A DNA stretch of 64,000 nt from Hepsetus odoe (Eukaryota > Chordata > Actinopteri > Characiformes > Hepsetidae), in the NCBI GenBank assembly GCA_017165825.1, contig CM029374.1, positions 5,587,670 to 5,651,669 on the forward strand, in the 5' to 3' direction. The translations under genes and the position numbers were made by a program. Shown here in pieces: positions 48,395 to 58,894 of the stretch; position 1 is the first letter of the stretch; every line of letters starts with the position of its first letter. The notes beneath the pieces were generated by a model that did not search any database, had not been told where the DNA came from, and saw only the letters and a list, made by a program, of their open reading frames with translations.

Positions 48395-51300
48395 ATATAA
48401 AAAATAAATTTTTTTTATTTTCCTCCCCTAAAATGCCACGCATGAGCAAGAACATTGAAAGTGTAATTTCATGGTTTCCAGACCTGTTTACTGATTGATC
48501 TAAAGAGCCATTTTGCCTTCTTGACCCCATCATTAGTTGTTAGGACTCCTCGTTCCGTTGCTTTTCCTCAGAGCCTGATCAACTTTAACGTTATGTATAT
48601 CTGCACTTTTTTTTCTTTTTCCCCCATTTCTATAATTTTTGACCAATCTGCTTATCATGTTTAACCATTTTGACCAGAGTGCCAGAAATGGAGGAATATC
48701 ATGCAGTCATATTTAGTGTTCCAAATGAGGTAATGAACCCAATTACAAATACAGCTGTATTTGTAACTACAGAAGTACTAAGATGATTGAAAACCAATCA
48801 AATGCCTTTGTAAAACAGCAGATGGGAAAACATCTGCCTGGCAGAAAATGGTGTTTTCTCTCTTTCACTCCATGTGGTCCATGTTTACTATGTCACTTTT
48901 CCCTTTCTCTGTAGAGTGGGGCAGTACGAAGACTGGTGAACAGGACCAGCTAATCCTTACCGCGCTGAACTGTGTGCTGAAGGTCCCACGCTTCCTACCT
49001 CAGGAGAAAAGATTCGACATCAGAGTGCTTGTGCGTCTTTACGTCTTTATAGTCCCAATATCTACAAACGTAACCTGTCTGTGTGGGAGAGTGGTATACA
49101 TCTGTATCAGCTCCTTTCTTCGTCTCCTAAAATATATTTATGCATTAGAAGTCCATGCTGTTTAAACATACCCCCCCCTCTGTTCGTCAAATCTAATCAC
49201 AAGCGTTAACTGAAGATGCTTTTGGGATATATGCCAGGGGACAAACTAGATTTAACAAGCACTATGTCTCTCTTTTCGTATGTGACCAAATCAGTCCTAA
49301 CGGAGATTAACGCCATGGCCGATAATACATTTCAGAATAATAAAATGCTGAAAGAACAGAAATAAATCATTGAAAGTAATCATTCTTATTGCTATTGTTT
49401 AATATGGACATTGTTTGTGTCTTATTCATTTGACTTACATTTGTAGTTGGCCTATTGAATTAAGCCAAGTGGCTCATTTAGTTTAATCACCATTTTTACA
49501 TCCTTTGTAGTCCTTCTGTGTGATCTCAGTTTACTATTTGTGACTTGTGTGCAGGGCCTGGGGCTGCTGATCAACCTGGTTGAGTACAGCTCCAGAAACA
49601 GACACTGCCTTGTGGAAATGGAGGTTGACACAAGCTGCATGCTCGAGCCAGAGAAACACATGAAGAAAGAAACAGAAGGGGTGGAGGCCCAGGCAGAGTT
49701 GCCAGAGCAGAACGAAAAGGATGGAGACGAGAGCAAACCAAGCACACAAGGGTCCGTGAATGTGCTCGCTGCACTGGTTCAGGTATGTAGGCGTGAAGGG
49801 ACAAGAGTGACAGACTTCTCCTTATTAAATTCTAATGGAAAATGCCTGAATACAGTCAGGCACAAACTGGACTCCTTTCAGGCCACAGGTCTGTGGAGAT
49901 TAGCTACAGCTCATGTCTTAATTTTTGTCTTTGCCTTACACCACGTTCTAAATTATGCAAATTCTATTTTTCTCAGATTTTCCTAAATGGTCGATGCAAG
50001 TGACCATCAGCCATTAGAGTAGAATTCGAATTTTACTGAACAAACCTCCCAATGGTAACTGTGTGTTTTTCAAAAATGAAAAACTTCAAATGCACTGTTC
50101 CAAATTATTACGCACAATAGTTTCAAAAGAATTTATAGGTTGTAAAGAACTGAAAATGGTCACTGGTTGAATTTGCAGCATTAGGAGGTCGTATTTACTG
50201 AAATCAAAAGCTTTTTCAATCAAAAACATCTTAACAGGTGAAGTTACAGATTAACACGGGAGCCCTTATTTGATAGCAGGTTCAATTCTTGCGTCCATTG
50301 AGCTGCTGTTTGGATGTGAACCCTCATAGATCTTCTGCTTGATGATGCTCCAAAGGCAGCCAATGATGCAGAGGTATTCCTTACAGCATGAAGATGATTG
50401 TGTTTCGGAAAGCGCGGTTCTTCTTTTTGTACCCTGGAAGAACGTGGTCAGTCAGAAACTCCACATACTTTTCAGAGGTCATTTTCACACCTTCAGGGAC
50501 CCTAAAGGGGCCGACCAGCTCTCTCCCCATGATTCCGGCCCAAAACATGACTCCGCCGCCTTGTTGGGACATGGTGGCCGTCCACCAACCATCCACCGCT
50601 CCATCCGTCTGGACCATCCAGGGTTGCACGGCATTCATCAGTGAACAAGACTGTTCGTAAATTAGTCTTCATGCAGTTCTGGTTGGTTATGGGTGGCCGA
50701 ATAGAAGGTTTATGCGTAACTGCAAGCCTCTGGAGGTCCTACACCTTGATGTTCGTGGGACTCCAGAGACACCAGCGGCTTCAAATACCTGTTTGCTGCT
50801 TTGTAATGGCATCTTAGCAGCTGCTCTCTTAATCCAATGTATTTGTCTGAAGGCAGAAACGTTCCTCATTGTGCCTTTATCTGCACGAACCCGTGTGCTC
50901 TGACTCGGCCACAAATCTCTGAACAGTCCGATGATCACGCTTATGTTTTAGTGAAATATCTATGGTTTTGATACCTTGTCCAGGGCATTTAACTATTTCA
51001 TGCTTTTCGGCAGCACAGATCCTTTGTTTCCCATATTTGAAAATGCTGGTCTGCTTAATAATGTGGAACATCCTTCAGTATAATTGGGCTCACCTGCCAA
51101 ACGAATTATCACAGGTGTCCCAGATGGATTTCAGTGATCCAAAGAGCCCTGAGACACAATACCATCCATGAGGGTCATTGCAAAATTAAATATTTAATCT
51201 TTGACTCTTAAATACAATTTGCATAATTATTTGGAAGGTGGTGTAGTCTGAGTTCAGCTGAGAAATTGATCAGTCCTAGTTTAGACATCTCTTAGTCAAA

Positions 51301-52684
51301 ATATAATGAGATGCATGGGATTTCATTGGCAATCTGAAATGGGTCCAAGCTTAATAAATGCAGGACTGGATGCTGTATGGGTTCCACCTGGCATTAAGGC
51401 AAAAAAATAATTTAGAAAGATAATTTTGTTTCTTTATTATTTGAACGACATGTTGCAGCCCTGAAATGCATGTCTGATTCGACCTTTTGAAGAAATCGCG
51501 GATGTGTATTTTGTTTGCATATGTGCAGCTGTTCCTAGAACGAGAGAGAGCAGCTGTGCTGGCAGAGGCTCAGACCGACGACCTCATCAGTGAAACCCCC
51601 AAGTCTCAGGCTGACCAGAGCGGAGAGTGGCAGGAGACCTCTGGGGAGATTCAGTGGGTCGCCACCGAAACCAATGATGCACATGACAAAAAAGAGGAAA
51701 AGAAGGAAGAAGAAGATGAGGAGCTGGACCTCAATAAAGGTAGCAAGACTTTCAGTGTGGTTGCCATGGAGCTGGCGTGTCAACCATTTAGGCTACATCT
51801 AGCGGACACTCCTCCTACCCCTTCCATGAGCACTTTCTTCTTTTTATAATGTTTCTGCTTCCTTTGTCACCTCTGTCGTAGCGCTGCAGCATGCTGGGAA
51901 GCACATGGAGGACAGTATTGTAGCGTCTTACACTGCCCTGCTGCTGGGCTGCCTGTGTCAGGGGAGTCCGGTTAGTATCTTGCTGTCGATCGTTTTGAAA
52001 GTGTTCCTGTTGGTGCTTTAAATGTTGGTTAAAACAGTGTGAATATGTTTAATAAGGACTGGCTATGCGTATGTTTCAGCTAAATGTGAAGTCCGTGAGA
52101 GAGAGCCTTCCTAAAGGAGATTTCTCCATTATGACTGAAATGCTGAAGAAGTTCCTAAACTTCATGAACCTGACAGTAAGGACTGAATGTGCACCTGAAT
52201 TGAAAATGTCAGAGGAAATTGGATTTTTGGTTATAGGCTGAGTAGCAAATGTTTTTTTTTTTTTTTTAAATGTACATGTTAGGCCTGCTGCAATGGAGTT
52301 ATACTTTATCTGATGGATGGAAAAATGGAAAATATAAATCGTCACCAAAAAAAACACACTTTGTTGAAAGCAAACAAAAGTATTACTGTGCTTTTAAAGA
52401 AACATCTCTGATTTGAATTGTGAATAGATTCCCTTGTATGACAGCTTTTTATTTATTTTTTAACCATAGAAAGATTGCTTGCTTTTTCTAAAACAGTAGC
52501 TTGTCAATTGAGCTACATTTTCTTCACCCATAACCATATTTCACCGTCGTCCACGTTTTTGTGACATTACTCCTAGATATCTGTATAATCCTCTTTTCTC
52601 CCCCTCTTTTATTGTTAGTGTTCTGTTGGCACCGCAGGCCAGAAGTCCATCTCGCGGGTGATTGAATACCTGGAACACTGTTAG
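39223..52684 (+). CDS. wapl: Wings apart-like cohesin release factor WAPL (19 coding exons)
   Basis: WAPL binds PDS5 and the cohesin SCC1-SA core in the nucleus and opens the ring, releasing cohesin in interphase and prophase and limiting loop size. The 19 coding exons sum to 3,471 nt, giving 1,156 residues plus stop, close to the roughly 1,190 of human WAPL. The N-terminus [14 protein letters not shown] carries the PDS5-binding Y-S/T-R motif (Tyr9-Thr10-Arg11). The three FGF motifs that contact cohesin-PDS5 are at residues 74-76, 367-369 and 394-396. A conserved [10 protein letters not shown] block lies in exon 3. The helical WAPL domain runs from about residue 577 ([20 protein letters not shown]) to the end ([11 protein letters not shown]). 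The N-terminal spacer is shorter than in mammals. The start was chosen by the conserved N-terminus, with A at -3. All introns are GT-AG and all phases match. Teleosts can have wapla and waplb; I cannot say which this is. Confidence 0.97.
39656..41728 (+). other. wapl: wapl intron 2, nothing recognised
   Basis: 2.1 kb, AT-rich, with several poly(T) runs. No SINE or transposon is visible, unlike the neighbouring introns. Confidence 0.5.
41729..42344 (+). CDS. wapl: wapl exon 3
   Basis: Acceptor 'tttcaag', donor 'ccag|gtaacc', end phase 2. The acidic, low-complexity N-terminal region ends in the conserved [20 protein letters not shown] segment. Confidence 0.95.
42701..42996 (+). CDS. wapl: wapl exon 4 (second and third FGF motifs)
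   Basis: Acceptor 'cttccag'. It encodes [11 protein letters not shown] and [20 protein letters not shown]. Donor 'gcag|gtattg' at 42996 keeps the frame into exon 5. A nearby 'aag|gtaatg' (43012) would shift it. Confidence 0.95.
43296..43417 (+). CDS. wapl: wapl exon 5
   Basis: Acceptor 'ctccag', donor 'agg|gtacag', end phase 0. It encodes [12 protein letters not shown] and on to [10 protein letters not shown]. Confidence 0.93.
43959..44054 (+). CDS. wapl: wapl exon 6
   Basis: Acceptor 'gtttcag', donor 'ccg|gtacgt', 32 codons, phase 0. Conserved [16 protein letters not shown]. Confidence 0.95.
44347..44511 (+). CDS. wapl: wapl exon 7
   Basis: Acceptor 'tcctag', donor 'gag|gtgaga', 55 codons. 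It encodes [20 protein letters not shown] then [11 protein letters not shown], the start of the C-terminal domain. Confidence 0.96.
44605..44700 (+). repeat. SINE family A, 5' half (split by a nested SINE)
   Basis: 'gcagcaatggtctagtggtt', B box 'gggttcgagtc' and 'aggcacccttgaacaaggta', then it stops abruptly. Its 3' half resumes at 44926. Confidence 0.85.
44701..44925 (+). repeat. SINE family B inserted into the SINE A copy
   Basis: A well-preserved plus-strand family B copy: 'gctggtcgtctagtggtagg', B box 'cggttcgaatccc', 'gagcaagacccttaaccctg', 'cgctctggataagagcgtct', ending in three 'aaatgt' units. It interrupts the family A element within 'caaggta|ccgtccc'. Confidence 0.9.
44926..45030 (+). 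repeat. SINE family A, 3' half (split by a nested SINE)
   Basis: It resumes with 'accgtcccggatatggctcc' and continues through 'gtcatgcagagaatgaattt' to 'catggtttcacttt'. Confidence 0.8.
45099..45128 (+). repeat. wapl: (GT)15 tract abutting the wapl exon 8 acceptor
   Basis: Thirty bases of GT end directly at the 'ag' of the acceptor (45129-45130). The only pyrimidine-rich run, 'cttatctttttcc', lies upstream of the repeat. Confidence 0.95.
45131..45267 (+). CDS. wapl: wapl exon 8
   Basis: Acceptor 'gtgtag', donor 'ttag|gtaatg', 137 nt, end phase 2. It encodes [20 protein letters not shown] and on to [10 protein letters not shown]. Confidence 0.96.
45422..45533 (+). CDS. wapl: wapl exon 9
   Basis: Acceptor 'tctcacag', donor 'ccg|gtgagc', phase 0. 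It encodes [19 protein letters not shown]. Confidence 0.96.
45590..46065. mobile_element. Degenerate non-autonomous DNA transposon in wapl intron 9
   Basis: 'ccactgatgaaggtctaaag', 'aacacctagtaaacccagtg' and 'ggagctaagaagcaacagag' look like a dispersed fish element. The terminal repeats are not resolved, so family and limits are uncertain. Confidence 0.4.
46153..46380 (+). CDS. wapl: wapl exon 10
   Basis: Acceptor 'tttttcag', donor 'act|gtgggt', 76 codons. It encodes [20 protein letters not shown] and on to [14 protein letters not shown]. Confidence 0.96.
46472..46583 (+). CDS. wapl: wapl exon 11
   Basis: Acceptor 'gttttcag', donor 'aaag|gtagtg', end phase 1. It encodes [20 protein letters not shown] then [14 protein letters not shown]. 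Confidence 0.97.
47035..47132 (+). CDS. wapl: wapl exon 12
   Basis: Acceptor 'ctctcag', donor 'agt|gtaagt', phase 0. It encodes [15 protein letters not shown] and on to [13 protein letters not shown]. Confidence 0.95.
47221..47297 (+). CDS. wapl: wapl exon 13
   Basis: Acceptor 'aacttag', donor 'ccag|gtgagt', end phase 2. It encodes [20 protein letters not shown]. Confidence 0.96.
47425..47597 (+). CDS. wapl: wapl exon 14
   Basis: It encodes [17 protein letters not shown] through [20 protein letters not shown]. The acceptor 'gtgtgagtag' has an unusually purine-rich lead, but frame and homology fix it. Donor 'aatg|gtaaga', end phase 1. Confidence 0.92.
47598..48914 (+). other. wapl: wapl intron 14, nothing recognised except a TA tract
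   Basis: 1.3 kb, AT-rich, with a short (TA)n at about 48370-48395. No repeat family is evident. Confidence 0.5.
48915..49030 (+). CDS. wapl: wapl exon 15
   Basis: Acceptor 'ctctgtag', donor 'ctt|gtgcgt', phase 0. It encodes [20 protein letters not shown] then [12 protein letters not shown]. Confidence 0.96.
49555..49782 (+). CDS. wapl: wapl exon 16
   Basis: Acceptor 'tgtgcag', donor 'cag|gtatgt', 76 codons. It opens with [20 protein letters not shown]. The middle is a variable, Glu-rich insert, ending VNVLAALVQ. Confidence 0.95.
49937..51245 (-). mobile_element. Tc1-like transposon with TIRs and TA duplication in wapl intron 16
   Basis: The left end 'tacaccacgttctaaattat' pairs with the right end (reverse complement 'tacaccaccttccaaataat'). 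TA at 49937-49938 and 51244-51245 fits the TA target duplication of Tc1/mariner. Minus-strand frames keep transposase pieces: helix-turn-helix '[20 protein letters not shown]' then '[15 protein letters not shown]' (50877-51071), '[20 protein letters not shown]' (50687-50938), and the DDE core '[19 protein letters not shown]' then '[18 protein letters not shown]' (50381-50638). Frameshifts separate them, and the C-terminal third is riddled with deletions. It cannot make a working transposase. Confidence 0.9.
51529..51739 (+). CDS. wapl: wapl exon 17
   Basis: Acceptor 'tgtgcag', donor 'aaag|gtagca', end phase 1. It encodes [20 protein letters not shown], then [15 protein letters not shown] and an acidic run ending EELDLNK. 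Confidence 0.96.
51882..51970 (+). CDS. wapl: wapl exon 18
   Basis: Acceptor 'gtcgtag', donor 'ccg|gttagt', phase 0. It encodes [20 protein letters not shown] then LGCLCQGSP. Confidence 0.96.
52080..52175 (+). CDS. wapl: wapl exon 19
   Basis: Acceptor 'gtttcag', donor 'aca|gtaagg', 32 codons. It encodes [20 protein letters not shown] then [12 protein letters not shown]. Confidence 0.96.
52619..52684 (+). CDS. wapl: wapl exon 20 (stop codon)
   Basis: Acceptor 'attgttag'. It encodes [21 protein letters not shown], followed by TAG at 52682-52684. Confidence 0.97.
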   Translation, partial: CSVGTAGQKSISRVIEYLEHC

Positions 52685-53575
52685 CAGAGGGGACGCAGTG
52701 TGGAGGAACGTTGGAGGCCTGTCTATGGTGGGATGCAGTCAGCTTTGCTCCGACCACCATCCCCGGGGTTGTGTTCTACACAGAGGCTCCTTTTATTCAC
52801 GGGTCTTTCTAGGCATTAATCAAATGCTGTCTCTTATACATACTGCATACACACACACTCACACACTTGAGCACAGCTGTGCATATGCATTGAATAGTTG
52901 GAAATGAATGATAAATCCCCACCCTCCAGTCTTCGTTAAAGTAAACATTAACACTGATGTTCTGTGTGCACAAAAAAAGGATAAAAATAATTTATCCTAA
53001 AAAAAAAAAAAGGTCCTCTATCAAATTCCCTAACGTGTGCCGTTACTTATTGTAGTAACTAATAATTTAAACAACAAAAAAAAAAAAGTATGCTTACAAC
53101 TTTTACAATTTACCAAAAACTGCTGGCAACCTATAAAGGCAGGCAGAACAACTTCACTAAAAGAAGGAAAAAAAAAACCATGAACTGTGAACATCTGAAT
53201 TTTGAGGAATCCTCATTTGGCTTGGAGTGCATTTAGAAGAGAGTGGGGATCTTATTAATGTTTTAACTATCACCATCTATTAATGCACTGCAAAAGCAAA
53301 AAAAAAAAAAAAAAGAAAAGACATACCGGCAAGTGAAATGATCTTAAATCTGGTCAGTTACTTCCTAGAAACAGTGGATGTGAATATTATAAGGAGATTT
53401 ACCTTCTTTTCAGCCCTTTCATCTGCTGTGGATTTTGTTCGGCGTCTTCTAAACATTGTTTTGGAACAGCACCCTTATATGAGATTGAGATTAAATCCAT
53501 CTAAAATAGCCTTGTCATATCATTACAGGACTCTTCTACTAATTATAGATTAGATTGAATATCTTTCACTTGTCA

Positions 53576-53579
<4 letters not shown>

Positions 53580-53607
<28 letters not shown>
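53580..53607. repeat. Poly(T) tract
   Basis: More than 25 uninterrupted T within the inferred wapl 3' UTR. Confidence 0.95.
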
Positions 53608-53612
<5 letters not shown>

Positions 53613-53799
53613 TTTTTCTTATTTAGTAGTTTGGAGCTCCTTGGGAGGGATTGATTAGTTAAAATGGAATGAAGTGCTGATTTAGGGCTGCAAGATAAGG
53701 AAGAACGATCACATCACGATTATATTCCTGCACAATGCAGTTGTGCGTCTTTTTCCAGCATGTTAAATCAGATTGGCCTGCGTTGTATTTGACAGTTTC

Positions 53800-54310
53800 T
53801 GTGACTTTGTCCTGATTATGATCTCATCTGAAACATCCAGATCCAGTATCCTGATGACACGCTACATGCAGTGAGCAGCCATGACGTCAAAGCCACCTGC
53901 CTTGCATTGTGTTGATTTCCCCTTGTAGTTTCTGAAGGTGTTCTGTGGCACCAAGTCCATTGCAGCAGCTGGAAGAAAGTTGCAAGATGGCTTGGATTTG
54001 ACTGGTCTAGCACATTCCAGGACGTGCTCTATTGAGATTTGGAGAGGCGATCGAACAGCTTGAACTCTTCCACGCTCCTCAAACAGTTTTTGACCTTGTG
54101 CTGATTCCCAGGTTGTCCTTTCTGGGACCACTTCTGAAAGGTCAGGTTTCAGAGTCCTCATTTTTGCCCATTTTTCCTTCCTCCTCAACTTTTAGAGCTG
54201 ACGGTTCAGTTGCTATCCACTTCCCACCGATTAACGGATCTCTGTAACAAGATGATTCTTCTTAATCTCCCGTCAGTGGTTTTAATGTTGTGGCTGAGAG
54301 ATGTCTAGCA
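53800..54310 (-). mobile_element. Internally deleted Tc1-like element in the wapl 3' UTR
   Basis: Remnants include 'atgacgtcaaagccacctgc', 'cttgcattgtgttgatttcc', 'cccttgtagtttctgaaggt', 'cattccaggacgtgctctat' and the end 'agtggttttaatgttgtggc'. They keep the order of a common fish Tc1-like family, but most of the transposase is missing. The surviving frames have no domain. Confidence 0.65.
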
Positions 54311-55904
54311 AAACATGGATGATTTGGTGCTTTCCAAGGCACTTTCGTGCACTTGAAGCTGGATGAAACGAAAAGGGAGAGCAAATCCATGAGCCCCAGG
54401 AGAATGTTTTTGAAAAAATTGGCGTACACCTTCATCTTAACTGCGTTCCCTTGACAGTTGCAACCCTTACAACCTTATCTACCTGTCTTTTAGTCAGAGG
54501 TGGGAATACAAACTTGCCTGGCATATCTGCTCTGAACCTTTCTGCAGGTTTCAGTCTAACGTTCTTGCTTGGAGAGTGAAATTCAGGGAGTACATCTTCT
54601 GTTTGGTTGTCAATTTAGACCAATTGTTGGGAGTGAGCAGTTTTCTTTATTCAAACTATGTTTCAGTAGTGTTTGGAAGAACAATCATGTAGAAGCTATA
54701 CGATTTAAAACCAATGAAAGTCTGTTGCATAGCTAGTCCGTGATTTTCGTTAGTTTTCTTTTGCTTTTTCTTTAAAGAAGAATCAAATCAGCGGGACTGG
54801 GTGGTCTTCATTCGATATGCTTAGCAACAGTGACAGCTTTAGCAAATTGTGGATGGTTAGTGATCTTAAAGCAGGTTTTGGAGAACTGGCACCGTGCTTG
54901 GACTGGCTCGGAGTTTATTGGTAAATTGAATGAGGTGTCTCTCATGGACCTTGGTTGGTTCCTGATTGAGATGTATTTCTAACGTTCCTCAGAAAGGTCC
55001 TGGTTTTACTTTCCCCCCTTATTTAATAGTTAGTTTTTCTTTCTTTTGTGTAAAAGTAATCAGTAATATGCTTAAGTACTTCGTGAGCAGCGTTTTCCAT
55101 CTCATGTTGGAAAGGTCTTAAGCCGTACCTTGTTCTCAGCTTGGTGATGTACAGCAGCTTTAGAACGCTTGGAGAAACGAACACAAGCTTCACCACCCCA
55201 CCCAACCCCAACTGAGCTGAGCTGAAGTGTCTTGTCTCGATCAGAGCCATACTGAGTTTAAAAAGAAAAAAGGAAAAAAAAAAAAAATCTATTTTCTCTG
55301 ATTTGTAAAGCTGCAGCAAACCCAAGTTTTGTGATAAGTTAAATTGAGTCTGAATTTGGAGTGCTTGTTTTGAAATTGTAAATAATTTCTGTAAATACTG
55401 CCTACTGGATGTTAGACTGCTAGAGTACTTTTTTCTGAATGGATTTTTTTATACAGTTTTTCTGTTATTTGGAGAAAATACAGAATAAGACGTTTTGCAG
55501 GATAAATATATATAAATATCTATATGTATAAACAATTTTTACCAATTTCCAGGAAACTGTCTTTGATTACTTGTAAATAATTTTACCTTTAATAAATGAA
55601 TTGCTACTTTATGCAACTGTGGTTTGGTCCTCCCCCCCCCCTTACACACTCTTGGGATTCTGTCATGCAGCTTTGTCCCACGAGATGCTTTTCCAAGCAT
55701 GCACTTGTCATCTTCTGCAAAAAAGCTTCTATGCAATTCTTGTAATCATACTATAATCTTTTTTTTTTTTTTTTTTGCTGAACAGGAGCTGTGTAGATGG
55801 GACTAAAACACTTGTTTTGTTCAGCTTGTTTTGTGCTTCGCAATGTGAAATATCCATCCAATTGCTTGAGTACAAACTTACCTCAGTTTTGTTTCCAGTT
55901 AAAT

Positions 55905-56128
55905 CTTTGGTGACTATTCTTGTCATTGCGAGGGCACTGGACCACAACGCAATTGGACCTCTGCTTTTACACTGTGCAGCAGGGGGCAGTTATAAAAGCG
56001 CCTGGGGAGCAGTGACTGGGACAGTACCTTGCTCAAGGGTACCTCAGGGCAATCTTACTGGTAAGGGGTTTGAACCCACAATCTTCCGATCCTGTGGCCA
56101 AACTCCCTAACCACTAGGCCACCACATG
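55905..56128 (-). repeat. tRNA-derived SINE, family A
   Basis: 'tggtgactattcttgtcatt', 'ggaccacaacgcaattggac', 'gtaccttgctcaagggtacc', 'ggggtttgaacccacaatct', 'ccactaggccaccac'. Confidence 0.88.
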
Positions 56129-56211
56129 TTCTTTACAGCATAAAGTTTTTACAATTGCACCCATCTACTGTAATCAGCTCGATCCAAACAAACAAAAAAA
56201 ATGTCTTTTTT

Positions 56212-56362
56212 TGCTTATGGACCTATGGCTCAAGAGGTCCCAGGTTCGAATCCTGAGCAAGACCCTTAACCCCGAGTGTCTCCAGGGGGACTGTCCCTGT
56301 AATTAGGACATGGAAGTCTCTCTGGATGAGAGGTTCTGCTAAATGCCGCAAATGTAAAAGTA
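56212..56362 (+). repeat. SINE family B, deleted in the middle
   Basis: B box 'aggttcgaatcc' joins directly to 'tgagcaagacccttaacccc', skipping the 'ctagcaccaccacc' block. It ends 'ctaaatgccgcaaatgtaaa'. Confidence 0.82.
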
Positions 56363-56364
56363 TT

Positions 56365-58890
56365 CACTTATTCAATCATATCGCCACATCAATGACCATT
56401 TAGTTTATTTGCGCACACACTTCACCCAAAACCTTCACTTTAATCAAATGCAACCATCTTGCACTGCATTTCTATGCATTTATGTAAATCAATGACATGG
56501 CAGGCTACCTGATGCTAAAAACATTAGGTTCCAGCTTTGGCTTTAATCTTCTTTCAGTGCAGAATGATACAGGCAGGTTATTCTAAGGTGAAGCAAATTT
56601 ATTCAAGAAAAGACAATTTACAATTAACTTATAAAAAAATTTTTTTTTAAATGTGTTAATACTGAAAAAATTAGTGGGGAAATAAAAGCAAGGCCATTAT
56701 ATTATACTTCTGCTTTTAGTAAATAAAGGCTGCTTTTGTGTCTTTGGCTTCGGTCCCTTTGGGTTTTGGGCAGTAAGCAGCTGGCATTTCTGCTGACGAT
56801 GTCAAGCTGGTGAGCAAAGATTGAAAAGTATCTCCAGAGAATTAGATGGTTCCTTGTGAGGGGTATATGAGGCTTCAATAGCCCCTGAGGCCCTAATTGA
56901 GAGAAGTCGTCAAGATGATTGATCGACTGATGGATGTTCAGTGCTCTGCAGGACTTTTTAGCTTGCTTATGATCACAGCACTAACATCAAGTTCCACTAT
57001 CGACCTGCTTTGCTCACCAGCCAGTTAGCAAACATTGTCCTGCCCAAATGCAGTCATGAGTTAGTCTAACGAGCTCCTTATAAAGTGGCTTTTATTCCTG
57101 CAAAAATCATTATTCTAATTATTTTGGTGAACGGTGAGATCTTGAATGTGTCGCATTCACACTCCGGGACTTTAAAATCATGCATTTATTGAATTATCTT
57201 TTCTAACAGCAATTTCTAACAGCATTAAGTCCTAAGAACTTTGAAACAATACATTTCTGCAAAAAACATTTAAATGACCTCAGCATAAATAAGATCTCTC
57301 ACTCATTTTCATAGCCGCTTGTCTTAAGTAGGGTCAGGGGCAGTGCTGGAGCCTAGCATCTCCAGTCCACCTGATGTGAAGGACTTGGGACGGTGGGAGG
57401 GAACCCACTCGGACAACATGCAGGCTCCACACAGACAGACCCAGACTGTCCCTCCTGGGAATCGAACCCAGGACCTTCTCGCTGTGAGGCTGTGAATTAT
57501 ATAACTGATATAATTAGGTTATTAGAAATGTCTTAAAGCTCATCAGCCTGGTTTGCCAGCCTGTTAACGTGGTCGGGCTTCAGAGACAAGCCCGTGCAGG
57601 TTAGCGTGTTCCCACCTGTGCTGAAGACCCAGGCTGTCTGGCTGTGTTGCAGATATTACTTTACAAGATTGAAGAGACACGGGTTAAACGTCTATGATTG
57701 CCTTCACCATTCAAGTGCTTCAATGGGTTTCTGCGCCAATGGTTTTATAAAGATTATTTTTGTTTAAAAAATGGCAATGATTAAAAGAAAAGTGTGATAA
57801 AGTCGCTCTTACTGACCTTAACGAGCTAATACATATTAAAGAATCGGATAATTAAATATCACTAAATGGGCATTCTTGTAATACAACTTAGACTAATGGA
57901 AAATGCTGATATTTTAAAGAATAGAGAACACTGATTTAACGCAGCCTTGGTTTTGTTAGCCCTACAGAAGGGCTCCTCTCATGTTGTCCTCGTCCAGAAG
58001 GGGGCCCTGTATTACCACTGCTTTTCACTTAAACGCAGAGTGAAAGGCAGACTTTGTGAATGTAAATGGGAGCAGTGCTTCCTGCTCTTGCCTCCCCCCC
58101 AGTGTGTGTAAGGCAGCTGAGATTTAATCATGTATGGACGCACTGTGCTTTTCCTTTTTAAACCATCTTAACGATCATTTGAGCTTTCATCAGTTCAACA
58201 AATATGAAGTGCCATATATTTTGCTGCTTTGTTTTTTTATTCCAAAGTGAAGTGATGAACATGGATTAAAGTGTGGTGTCAAAGCACAGTAACATGGTCA
58301 TGAACTCTTAGTCCATGGAGTTTTAGGGGGAGGGGGTATGTGCATCTCTGGAGCTGCAGACATGAAACGTTTCTCTTTTATTTTCTAAAGACCATGAGAA
58401 ACAAGTTTCAATATTTAATGATAGCTCAGTCCTCCTCCTGTTGCCCATGCATACTGATGAATACCAGTGGCACAATTCATCAGACACCAGCTATGCAAGC
58501 TACAAAACTGTAGACCCACAGATATTTAAACTTGCCTAACTCTTAACGCCTGAGCGGTAGTGAACAGAAAGCGTTTAAGGTGTCTTCAAAGGTTCTAGCC
58601 ATTTAATTCTACAACAAATACTGTCTAGTGCTGCAGTTAGCATCCTCCGTCATTGGCTTGCTTATTAGGTTTACTGCATCATTGCCAGGTCCAGAGAAAA
58701 TCTTCAGCCCTAATTGTGCTTAATACCCGGACTAGATCGAACTAGAAACTAGTAGAAACTTATTCAAAATGTGGAAATCTTATTTTCTGAACAGGAAGTA
58801 TTTGGAAAACATACACAGAATACATACATACAGGCAATGATGTCATTAGCTGTCTTGACAGATGATGTCATTAATAAGCTGTCATGTTTT
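56365..58890. other. Intergenic, mostly unclassified
   Basis: Apart from the repeat at 57300-57500, I see no exon or repeat family. In mammals OPN4 follows WAPL, but I found no opsin-like exon here. Confidence 0.4.
57300..57500 (-). repeat. Mermaid/DANA-like SINE, minus strand
   Basis: 'ggaatcgaacccaggacctt' and 'ctcgctgtgaggc' are the reverse-complement tRNA head. 'cagtccacctgatgtgaagg' and 'catagccgcttgtcttaagt' are the distal part. Confidence 0.65.
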
Positions 58891-58894
58891 CATT

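Larger units (their letters stand above)
52685..55610 (+). other. wapl: wapl 3' UTR (inferred, about 2.9 kb)
   Basis: The first canonical AATAAA that I see after the stop codon is at 55591-55596. The last 350 bp are AU-rich and UTR-like. Three UGUAAAUA words, the Pumilio recognition element, lie at 55377-55384, 55390-55397 and 55572-55579. The interval also holds a Tc1-derived fragment and long A/T homopolymers. An earlier, non-canonical poly(A) site cannot be excluded. Confidence 0.65.
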
